DNA of 64,000 nucleotides. Origin: Thozetella sp. PMI_491. Lineage: Eukaryota; Ascomycota; Sordariomycetes; Chaetosphaeriales; Chaetosphaeriaceae. The stretch spans positions 202,670 to 266,669 of the forward strand of contig MU270085.1 in NCBI GenBank assembly GCA_021432635.1. Reading direction: 5' to 3'. The notes under the pieces were generated by a model. The model worked only from the letters and a program-made list of their open reading frames with translations. It was not told where the DNA came from and searched no databases. Positions 54,001 through 64,000 of the stretch are shown here, one piece after another (position 1 is the stretch's first letter; each line of letters starts with the position of its first letter). The position numbers and the translations under genes are program-made.

Positions 54001-57000
54001 ATGGATCCTCTTTCGATCGCAGCGAGCATTGCAGGTGTGCTTTCCCTGGCAGATACGGTCTTCGACCGTGTAATGAGGTTCGCAAAATGGGCAAACACCG
54101 TCAAGAATTCGGCGGCTGAGATCAGGGAACTCGGCAATGAAGTGAACCTGCTCGCCGGCACGCTGCACAGCCTACGGGCCCTGGCGGCCACACTGGAGCT
54201 CGAGGATCAGTTCGACACAACCTTTCGCATGCATCACATCAGCTCGTGCAGCCGCCTGCTCCGCGACATCGACGAGAAGCTCGCCAAGGCCGCATCCGAT
54301 CCCGCCAAGTCGGTGCAGCAACGCGGTTGGATGAGACTCAAATGGCCCTACACGTCCTCCGAGACGAAGCAGCTCCTGGAGGAGGTCTCGCGACATCAGG
54401 GGCACCTGCGCCTAGCCCTCTCCGCCGACACCATGAACGCCATGCTCAAATGCCTCGCCTCCCAGAATGAGATCCGCGATGCTGTCCATCAGGTCTCGGA
54501 TGCTGTACAGTCAGTGAAGCGGGCCCTCGAGCTAGAGCGCCGCGTGCGCATGAGCAGAGAGCGGCAGCGCGTCGTCGATTTCTTCCTAAAAGTGAACCCA
54601 CAGAGCTATTTCGAGACAAACAGAAAGTTGCGTCACCCGCTCACAGGCCTTTGGCTCACGCACATCCTGGAGTTCCAAAACTGGCTTTCCGTCCCGGGCT
54701 CGAAGCTGTGGCTCAGCGGAATTCCCGGCGCGGGCAAGACGGTACTCGCGAGCACCGTCATCGAGGAGGCCATCAGCCGCTCGAGCGACAGCAACGCCGT
54801 CGGCTTTTTCTTTTGCGACTACCGCAACGTGAAGACACAGTCCATCGCCAACATCCTCGGAGCCCTGGCTGCGCAGATCGCCATGCAGAAGCCCGAAGCT
54901 TTCGAGATGCTGCAGCAGTTCTATGACGAGCTGCACTCCCACTCGGCCGGGAACCTAGATGGATCTCTGACCGAGGAGGGACTCTCTGGCGTGCTAAGAG
55001 ATATGGCGGAGCTTTTCGACCGGGTGTACTTGATCGCTGATGGCTTAGACGAGTGCGGCGATACGACAAATCATATCGTCAAGTCGCTGTCGTCGCTTGG
55101 GGGCGGGTCCAACGCCATTTCCATCGCCCTCCTTACCCGAAACGAGCCCGACATACGCGACAGGCTGCACACCGACTTTGTCGAGATCGAGATCTCTGCA
55201 CACTCGAGCGACGTAAAAGAGTATGTCTCAGCCGAGTTGGAGGAGAGGATCCGGACCAACCGTCTCAGAGTCAAGGATTTGCAGCTTAAAGGGGAAATTT
55301 TGCAGACGCTAGTTGAGGGCGCACATGGGATGTAAGTGATATACACATAGCTCTGGGAGTCTATTTAGAGGGCGCGACGGCGTGCCTCTATTATTTTCTT
55401 TTTCTTTTTCTTTTCGAGTCCACCCATATACCTCACTCCATTTAGCGCGAGCGTCGTGAAGATGTCAACGGACTGCGCTAAACAGTGATTGATTACTGGT
55501 GAATGCATTCATTCGACGCCTCGGGTTTATGCTGACCTCTTTCTCAGGTTTCGCTGGGTTGTCTGCCAGTTAGACCACCTTTGTCTGTTGCGGTCGGACC
55601 GCGCGCGAAGAGAGGCCCTGGCGAAGCTGCCCGATGGCCTCACCGACACTTACATGAGGATTCTTGAGCGCGCATCGAGGAGTGATAGAGTATTGGTGCA
55701 GACCACACTCCAGATTCTTGCCTTCGCTGATCCGCCAATGACGATCGGACAGCTCTGCCAGCTGCTGTCCTTCTCAGACGACGACGAGCTGGACGAATCG
55801 GCCTTGATCGTCGAGGACGAAATAGCCCGGTCATGCAGTAGCCTTGTTCGAAAGTCCGCCGACGGTAGATGTTTCGAGTTTGCCCACTTCTCGGTCCGAG
55901 AGTTCCTCGGGAGCGATGTACTGAGAAACCCCGGGGCTGGCCACAACGTTGATCTCGCCTGCTACGCAGTGTCGGCGAGTTCATATCAAAAGTTTATTGC
56001 GACACAGTCTCTGCGTTTCCTCCAACTCGATAGGTGTAGCATACCACCAGACGAAGCGATACAAAATGCGGTAAAATGGAATCAATGGGCAGCCCAAACA
56101 GACAACGAGTTTCCCTTCTACCGAGTCGCCGTACATAGTTGGATCAAAAACGCTAGAGACCGGCTTGATGACCCTGAGATCTGGGAACTCGTCAAGGGAC
56201 TGTTCGATCCGAAAAAGACGGCCAGTTTCGTGGTTTGGGCCATATCCTTACAATCATGGCTCAGCACATTCCTGCGCCCCCGCCAGTCACTCGACCCGGG
56301 GAGGAAGGACTTCCAACCGTTGCACATGGCTGCAGCTCTTGGCCTACCCGCTGTTTGCTCCTATCTTCTCGAGAACCGTGCCAGGGTCGACCTAAAAAGT
56401 GCAATGGGCTCTCCTGTCCAATGTGCAGCAGGAGGACCGACGATGCTTCTTGATACCGGCCTCCCGCGCCGCCATGACGCCGAGCTCCCAATGATCTACG
56501 AATGGACAGGCTGGGAAGCTACCGACGCAACGGAAACTCTTGAATGTCTCCTGCACGACTCGGATAGGCTGCCTCCGGATCTTCTGAGCTCAACGGCCGG
56601 TGGCACGCCGGCCAGCCTTGCGTTGCATTCTTCTATCTATCTCGAGAGCTTTGAGCCATTTATCACACTCCACTCCAAGGGGGCGGACTTCACGATGGAG
56701 CATGTAGATGCATTCCGGGCCGTGATATGGCGCTGGGAGAAGCGACGCTCACTCGAGAGCAGCTTCTCCAAGCTAGTCCAGTACTTGAATCCCCTCATCG
56801 AGCACGTCCCAGCATTCGCGCTCTGTTCCCTTGTGTGGGAAAAGGCGGTCGTCTGGGGATTAAAATTCGCAAGGAACCCTTCCGCTGTCGACACAAGAAT
56901 CTCGCTTTCGGACCAAAGATTCCCCTTGGAGCTCAGGGCGGCCGTTGAGGCAGACGATATTGACGAGCTGGCAAAACTACTCAAAGACCCAAGGTTATCT

Positions 57001-60000
57001 GTCGAGCACCTGGAAGACTCCAAGGAGGAGCCTTTGCTTCATATCGCTGTTTTGAAGTCGTCCGCCAGAGTGGTTGCCATGCTACTTGACGCCGGCTGCT
57101 CTCTCGAGCAAGAGAACAGTGTCGGACATAGACCTATGCAGGTCATCCTCTGGCGTTATCTACATACCCTAAACGATACTCGTGAGATCCTAAGGTTGCT
57201 TCTAGCCCGCGGGGCATCCACTACGGTGCAAGACAAGGGCGGGTTTACTATTTGGTTTACTTCCAACTCTGATCTCCTCAGAGCATTGCTAGAGACTGAG
57301 AATCCCGAAAAACTAGACCAAGTATTAGGGATCAAGAACAACCGGGGCGATACGGTACTTCAGTCCGCTCTCCGATCTGGGCACAAAGAAATTGTCTCGA
57401 CGCTGTTAGAGCACAGGAAGCCCTCGCATACTTGGCTGCAATCTGTAAGGGTGTTCCAGAGCGCGGCTGAGAGCGGCTCGGAAGATTTGATACAGCTGCT
57501 ACTGGACGCAGGGCTCGATCCTGCATCCGATGCGGTGGGTACCCTCACGCCCCTACATCGGCTCGGCCCCAAGACGACCCCTGCCTGCGTTCGCCTCCTC
57601 AAATCTCAATACGGTGATTCTTGTCAAGACAGACACGAAGGGCGACTTCCGTTGGAGTTGTACATGAGAACTTGTTGCACAAACGGCCCGCCCCAGCTGG
57701 TAGATATCGAGGTCATGAGAGAGCTCATGGCTCAGCCGCTGTCGGGCTCAGATAGTTCGACAGAAACTATGCCCTGGAGCTACTTCGTCAACGATTTGGT
57801 GCCCGAACTAAGACGCCTCTTTTCCAGCGACGAACACGACGCACGCTGGAAATGCCTGGAAGATACTATCTCCGTTATGATAGACCTCGGGTTCATGGAC
57901 GAATACGAAACCACAAGCGGCTCCGCGGGCCTCCTACCTCTGTTAGATGCAATCTCAGACGATGGCTTCGGTTCAGCTTGGCCCTTGACTTTGAAATCAA
58001 TGAGCCATATGGTCTCTAAGACGAAGCACCTCTCTAGCTTTGTGAAGTCTCCTGCAGCAGTCAGGCTACTGAAATCCTGCCTCAGGACAGGAAACAACAG
58101 TCTCAAGCTGCTCTTGGAGCACGGGGTCGACGTGCACCAGCGAGAAGGCCCAGTATGCGCGCTACATGTGGCCTGCCAAGTTGACCTAGTCGGCGACGCC
58201 ACGTTTGAGGACATTTTAGCTCACGGCAACACCGACCAACTCAATATGCCTTTCGATGCATTATACGAGGGCTGTTACCCACTGCATGCCATTGCTGATG
58301 GTCCCAGGTCAGCCGTGGTGAAAAGGGCTGAAGCGCTTCTAAAGATAGGCGCCGACCCTAACCAATACAGCCCCGAGTCTACCTTCAGCCCCCCAATAAT
58401 CCACCACCTCATAAAAGGATATACCGCTTCGGCCTTGGTGCTTCTTCGTAATGGCGCCGATCCGAACATGCTGGACGCACGGGGCAACGACGCTGCCCTG
58501 GCCGCCGCGTACAAAGGCGATGTTCAGTTCCTCGAGGAACTGGCCTCTTGGCAGGCAACAAAGCTTCCCGTAAACTGGGCAGCCACCTGCAGTCTCTTCG
58601 TGCACCGTAGAACGTTTGAGGGAGTCAGTGCCCTCCACCTCGCGGCCTTCACTGGGTCGACCAAAGTCATGAGCTTCTATCTCGAGAACCGATTTCTGAC
58701 AGATGTGGATGTCAAGTCCGGAATCGGCGACACCCCCATGCATTTTGCGGCCAGAGCTAACATGCCGGAGGCTATTGATTTTTTGTTTAAACGAGGCGCG
58801 GATCTTAACGCCCCGGGGGCCCACGGATGGACACCGCTGCACTTGGCTGTTCTCGCCTCGGCTCTCCGCTCTGTGGAGCAGCTCCTAGACCTAGGCGCCG
58901 AGCAAACTCCGGATGCAAGGGGCATGATGCCAATTAGCCATGCGTTGAGGGATCAGGATAATAAGGGCCGAGATAAGAAGGACCAGGAGGATCCCATCAT
59001 CAAGTGCCTTCGCTCTAGGCTGAAACAGGGTCGGGCTTTGTCGCCAACCCAAAGTCTGTACCCGAAAGTGCTCATGGCCGAGTTGGAGCGTTCCATACGT
59101 CAACGAGATCTCGAGGAATGCATGGAAACGCAACGGCATGGCTGCCCGCTAGACATCGACGTGCCATCGTGCTCTGGCTGCACGCCTCTGATGCTTGCCG
59201 TGCGAAAAAAGTGGGAGGCGGGTGTTAGATGGCTCCTGAGAGAGGGTGCTCTGGCGACCAAGCCGGCGTGTCGCATCCATGGCGAGTCATCTGTGATAGA
59301 GAAGGCGGTTCAATCCCATACACTCAATGCGGTCCTCCCTGCTCTGCTCGACAAGTACCTTGATGACGGGGGCAGCTGGTTCGACCCCGCCGCGAATCCA
59401 TTATGCAACGCCTTGAACTATGGAAACGTGGCCGCAGTCGCTTTGATTCTCCAACATGTCCGTGATCACTCGTCACGCTACGCGTAAGTTGTCTCCCCAA
59501 CGCTCTTTCAGCCGACCGAGGCTCAGCTAATTCATCTCTAGTGTGGCGCTTGGCACCACAGACGAAAATGTGCTATACAATGTGATCAACCAACGTATCT
59601 ATCCTGAAAGGATGGGGGGGGATTGGACAACACTCGTTCACCAAGCCGTTTGGAAGGATGACCCGGACGGACTATCGCTTCTTCTCGACAATGGTGCGGA
59701 AGTCGACGCACCGAATCAAATGGGTGATAGCCCCCTGCACGAGATAATAGGAGAGGCTTCGACTGAGGAGACCTGGGTAATGCTGGATATTCTGATAGAA
59801 CACGGAGCTTCGTTGGAGCTTCACGACGTGCTTGGACAATCCCCGCTGATGGACGCTTGTGACCGCTCGAAACCCGACATGATACGTTTTCTAGCGAATC
59901 GAAGGGTAGACATGACAGCCCTTGCACCATTGGGGGAAACTCCGCTGAGCGCATATCTCCGTGCAAGAGTGCCAAAACCCGAAGTTTACGCCGACATGGT

Positions 60001-60826
60001 AAGGATGGGCTCGGATCCAACCGTGGCCGACATGCATGGAGTCAAGCCTCTGAGTCTCACATTACCGTTACGGAACTTTGCTTCCTTCGTCCTCAACGGA
60101 GGGGTTGACATTCACGCCCTCGGGCCCATTCGATGGGACTCGGCGGCCTATTCATTCAACTGGACGGAGAAGAACTTTAGGCTCTTCCAGCGCAGATTCC
60201 CGGAGCCAAGGGTCACAGAGATTTTAAATATGGAAGCACAAGGCCCATGGACGCCACTCTGCATCTTCGCAGCTCAGGGACGAAAGGAGATCGTCGAAGG
60301 GCTGCTGTCCTGTGGGGCCGCTATTGACTTTGACGGATGCCCCTACGGAACGGCTCTCGATGCAGCCTGCCAAAGCGGTCATCTAGGAATGGTGAAGGTT
60401 CTCGTGCGACGAGGCGCCACACTCTCCGCTCCGGATAAGAGATCGCATTCGACCGTTTTCAGAGCAAAAGGGTATCCCAAAATTCTTCAGTGGCTTCTTG
60501 TAGATCGCTTTACTGAGCAGCGGAAGCTCAAAGACGGAGATGCTGCGGCCGGGCCTGGCGATTCGCCTTTGAAGCCGTGGAGTGGTACTACATGCGTGGA
60601 GTGGCCGCTCGCAGGGGATACTAGAAGAAAATCGTGGGAGGCACTACAGAACTATCTAATCCGGCTCGAGCGGCTTAGAACTGACCTGCGCGGGAAGGTC
60701 GCCCTAACTGTGCCGAGAAGGCAGCCGGACTGGGCTGCTCCACTTTGGCCAAGGGAGCCGGTCAGGATCCATCCCGAGGATACGCGCCGCCCACGAGACT
60801 GCGCAACAGATGGTCCAGGGCAGTAA
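54001..60826 (+). CDS. STAND/NLR-like protein: HeLo-like N terminus, NACHT, ankyrin repeats
   Basis: Three exons, 54001-55331, 55548-59483 and 59542-60826, sum exactly to 2184 codons (2183 aa). N terminus: MDPLSIAASIAGVLSLADTV with helices typical of the fungal STAND N-terminal (HeLo-like) domain. NACHT domain: P-loop GIPGAGKT at 240-247, FFFCDYRN, Walker B YLIADGLDEC at 343-352, and LLTRNEPDIRDRL. After intron 1 comes a winged-helix-like part (LPDGLTDTYMRILERA, FEFAHFSVREFL) and then a long ankyrin array, at least 12 units, such as WTPLHLAVLASALRSVEQLL and DTPMHFAARANMPEAIDFL. Such proteins sense a ligand with the repeats and trigger responses, including cell death, through the N-terminal domain. 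Intron 1 is 216 nt with a TTTTTC tract. No frame damage is seen. Confidence 0.92.
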
Positions 60827-62013
60827 CGCCCACCAATTGGAAAAGAATGAACTATCTTGAGAGATAATAGTGCGGTCATAGCCTTGAAGCTGCGACCTGC
60901 GCACATCGAGCCTGCCCCCGAATGCGAGGTCCTATCAATGCCTATCAATGCATATCTATGGTCAACCTCTCACGCCGGTTGATAAGACTTGTTCGTCTGC
61001 ATTCAGCCCTCTCGGGGAGGTTATGTATATGCAGTGTGGCAGAGGCGAGTACACGGCAGCGGTAAAATCTCCTATGTACAGGTTCGGTCTGCCGGTCGCT
61101 GAGCCCTCCTCGATCGCAAGTCCATAACAGCAACTACCGGTGCACTAGAATGCCTCGGCACCATAACAAGTCACTCCATAGTCAAAAAGAAAAGAAAATT
61201 GTCAGGGCCAGTGGTTATGATTGAGCCTGCACCGAAGCGTCTTGCGAGGTTCGGGTAACTACTATGACAATCCTAGGCCAGCGACGTGATAACAACTGGT
61301 AACCAGTGCCTGGGTTGTGTACGATACGGTCCTTGTTTGGTTGTTAGCATGGGAATTAAAAGCCAGTATCTTCACATTTACTATCATCCTCTATTGTAGT
61401 TCATAAGCGAAGTAATTATTTCATACAGATACAGGTAGCTTAAATGGCCAGCAAAGAGCCAAAAGGGCCAAAAGGGCCAACAACAAGCCAATGGAGCTGG
61501 CCACCGTACTCTTGAGTCCGGCCCACAACGAGTCCACAGCGCGGGAATTATTAGTCGAAACAGCCATCCACAAGCGAATCGCCGTATCCAGTTGCGTGTT
61601 TTCGGCATTTTTGCCAGCCCGGCTGCGAATGGCGGGGATCGAGATGCCTCGCCAAGCAATGGCCTAGACTGGGTATTATCCGCGCGAAAAGCAGGCACGT
61701 AGTCATTCTCGAGCGCCCCAGCAGGATAAATAGCCCAAGCGATAACATAGATATAAAATCTCGCCAGCTTCCAATAAGATTTCGTGGAAGATTAGGAAAC
61801 CCGCCCAGAACCGTACCTTGGCGCGTCCCGCATCTAAATAGATGAAAGACAAATGTGCCAGCGAACGGCATTTTATCCCGCCTCCGGAGAGGGAGAAGCT
61901 AGAAATAATAGATGCGGGAATCTCGAAAAGTTTCCTCTGGGACTGATTCTCTCCGGCCGCTATAGTTAGCTTTGCAAGAACAACGCCGCCGACTAATCCC
62001 TTTCACCGCCAAG
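60827..62013. other. Intergenic stretch
   Basis: 1.2 kb with only short frames. A small tandem (AATGCCTATC / AATGCATATC) occurs near 60936-60955, and AAAGGGCCA repeats at 61456-61480. No gene is supported. Confidence 0.3.
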
Positions 62014-63277
62014 ATGAGGTGGACGCCCTTTCTCTTCCATGCCGGGCTCTCCCAGGCTGCCCTCCGTTTCGGATGCTCTACTCTTACCATCCAGCGCCTC
62101 GATCCTGTCGTAAACCCCGGCCAAACCCCATCGGCGCATCTGCATCAGGTAGTAGGTGGGAATGCCTTCAACGCGACCATGACGGGCGATATCGGTGAGC
62201 TGGGCACGTGCACGACGTGCACATTTACCGAGGACTTCTCCAACTACTGGACGGCCGTAATGTTCTTCAAGCATCCTAACGGAACCTATAAGCGAGTCCC
62301 CATCATGCAAAACGGCGCTCTGCCAAACGGTATAGTCAACCTACGAAAAGCGGCCCCTGACATACCTTGCAACTATCCACTGGGTAGTTTATATTGGCCA
62401 TAGAACTTAGCTAACGCATGCATTTGGCAGGAATCAACGGAGGAATGACTGTAAGCTAATCTTTCTGGTCAAAACCGGCAGATACACTGCTAACAGTCCT
62501 CAGGTGTACTACACCCAGGAGTCATTTAGCGCCAACGGAAACTCCAAGATCACGTCCTTCAAGCCTGGTTTCCGCATGACTGTGGGAAGCCCCGAGAGCG
62601 GCTCCAAGTCCTCTCACACCGGGCTCCGCTTCGTTTGTCTCGAAACTAAAGGCACCCGATTCCCTGAGCTCGCTGATTTCCCTGCTAAGCCTTGCGTGGG
62701 TGGCATCATGACGGTCCATCACTTCCCAGCGTCTGTCCCCCCTTCCTCCCCTTCCTCCCCCAACCGTTTTCTTGCTCTAATATTTCATTCTAACGCACCG
62801 CCTACAACCAGATGCTGGGATGGAAAGAATCTCGACAGCCCAGATCACCAGAGCCACATGTTCGCGACGCAGAAGGACGCATTCCAGGTGTCCGGTCCCT
62901 GCCCTTCATCTCACCCCGTTCGCATGCCACAACTGGCATACGAAACGCTGTGGGATACAAGCTCGTTCAATAGCATGTGGCCAGCAGATGGTTCGAACCC
63001 ATTCGTTCTCAGTTTCGGCGACACGAAGGGTTACGGGACGCATGCCGACTACATGTTCGGTTGGAAGGGCGACTCGCTCCAGCGCGCCATGGACTCATCT
63101 TGCATGTTCCAGGCTTGCGAGAACGGAAAGCCTCTCAAGTCTCAAGGGCCTGCGGATATGAATAAGTGCGCTGTTCAAGACTTTGTGGAGGAGAATATAG
63201 ACGGCTGTAAGTCATGTCCGGCGGTTGATATGAAGTCAGCTGACAATTCTCCCAGGGCTTCCTGCGCTTCCTGGTAG
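62014..63277 (+). CDS. DUF1996 secreted protein
   Basis: Four exons, 62014-62383, 62431-62450, 62504-62730 and 62812-63277, sum to 361 codons. A short signal-like N terminus leads into the family: RLDPVVNPGQTPSAHLHQVVGG, TTCTFTEDFSNYWTAVMFF, GGMTVYY, FKPGFRM, ACWDGKNLDSPDHQSHM and a C-terminal GYGTHADYMFGWKGDSLQRAM with Cys-rich end. DUF1996 proteins are secreted or wall-associated fungal proteins of unknown role. Exon 2 is only 20 nt. The last intron (62731-62811) is 81 nt, in frame and stop-free, so its retention would add 27 residues. The junction FPACWDG fits the family, which supports splicing. Confidence 0.85.
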
Positions 63278-64000
63278 GCCGATGGATATGTAGAGATTGT
63301 AAAGGCTGCTGTGATGCTATGAAATGTATACTTTCAAACCCCCTTGAGAGGACGTAGTGTATTGGTAACCCTTTATAGCCAAACTTGCTCCCAACATGTG
63401 TGAACCTTACCTCTTTAATCTATGGACCCCAGCGATTCAAGTACACAACCATGCTAAAGCGAGCTATCTGCAGACCCAAGTAAGATCTCTCCTTTCTAGT
63501 AAAACTGGCTTGCATAAGAAGCGAGAGCATCTGCCTAAGGGATCCAGTCCTCGATAGTTAAAATTGCTACGCGTTTCTATAACCAATTAGAGGTACGAGC
63601 CTATCTCTGCAGATACTTTCTTGTAGCCACCAACTCCTAAGATCATTGCTCGATTAGTTACGCATGAACAGAACTGAGATTTTTTCGGTCAGAATTGGCC
63701 TCATGTGCTGTACCTCTTGTCAGAATCTTGTCAGAAGATTCCAAGTTGCGTGTTCCCTCGTGGCTGAGAGGTCAGATGACCATTGCATCAACTACTGGCA
63801 AAGTGTAGACTCATTATTTTTCTCCGAGGAAACCCTTGAATATCAGTCATACTAGGATTGTGACCCAGTCTGGTTAAGAGTATGACTCCTGGTTCTGTAA
63901 GCCTGTGCTAGCATATGCTCCGAGGCAAGCCGGTTTCGGTCGTCCTCTGGGAGAGCCTCTTGAATAGCTACCACATGCTCGAATAAGCTGATTGCCTCAG
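63278..64000. other. Right-end spacer
   Basis: 720 bp after the DUF1996 gene. A 63-aa frame at 63664-63855 lacks family features. Nothing is supported. Confidence 0.3.

Overview
This window comes from a filamentous ascomycete (Pezizomycotina). The genes carry many short introns of about 50-130 nt, with GT-AG borders and CTAAC-like branch sites. The families are typical of Sordariomycete-type genomes: a killer-toxin-type GH18 chitinase beside a LysM-type protein, a STAND/NACHT-ankyrin protein, CorA-like fungal proteins, a UstYa-like (DUF3328) protein, a rhodopsin-like 7TM protein, and a DUF1996 protein. A 118-nt 5S rRNA gene lies alone at 16.0 kb, as expected of dispersed fungal 5S genes. The species cannot be named from the sequence. 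All exon boundaries were worked out by eye from splice signals and reading phase; for most genes the exon lengths sum exactly to whole codons.

Layout. 0-7 kb: a LysM-type secreted protein (-) and, divergently, a very long many-exon chitin-binding/GH18 protein (+). 7-14 kb: an unrecognised 480-aa protein, an adenosine-deaminase-like enzyme, a broken coiled-coil gene, two 5S fragments in inverted orientation, and a CorA-like gene with a probable 1-nt frameshift. 14-17.7 kb is nearly gene-free apart from the 5S gene. 17.7-31 kb: a set of mostly secreted enzymes on the + strand: GH93-like exo-arabinanase, a lone cytochrome (AA8-like) domain protein, a membrane acyltransferase, an arylsulfotransferase-like protein and a CE1 acetylxylan esterase. 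31-44 kb: a kinase-fold gene with a nonsense codon, a proline-iminopeptidase-like hydrolase, a UstYa-like protein, a 55-aa secreted peptide, a 7TM protein, an amino-acid/GABA-type permease and a clearly dead arylsulfatase. 44-47 kb is gene-poor. 47-61 kb: a second CorA-like gene, a kinase/vWA fusion and a 2183-aa HeLo-like/NACHT/ankyrin protein, all on the + strand. The window ends with a DUF1996 secreted protein.

How the genes may work together (inference). The GH93, CE1, AA8-like and DUF1996 genes fit a plant-biomass or plant-associated lifestyle. The LysM/chitinase pair is a known fungal arrangement for dealing with chitin of self or of competitors. The kinase/vWA and NLR-like genes in tandem look like a non-self recognition or cell-death locus. 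The UstYa-like gene beside a tiny secreted peptide could be a minimal peptide-modification locus.

The most unusual signal is in the introns. The second intron of the arylsulfotransferase gene and the third intron of the 47-kb CorA-like gene are homologous over about 105 nt (about 80% identity by hand count), although the host genes are unrelated. A later intron of the CorA-like gene, which starts with GC instead of GT, shares the 3' half. This is the signature of introner-like elements, that is, mobile introns.
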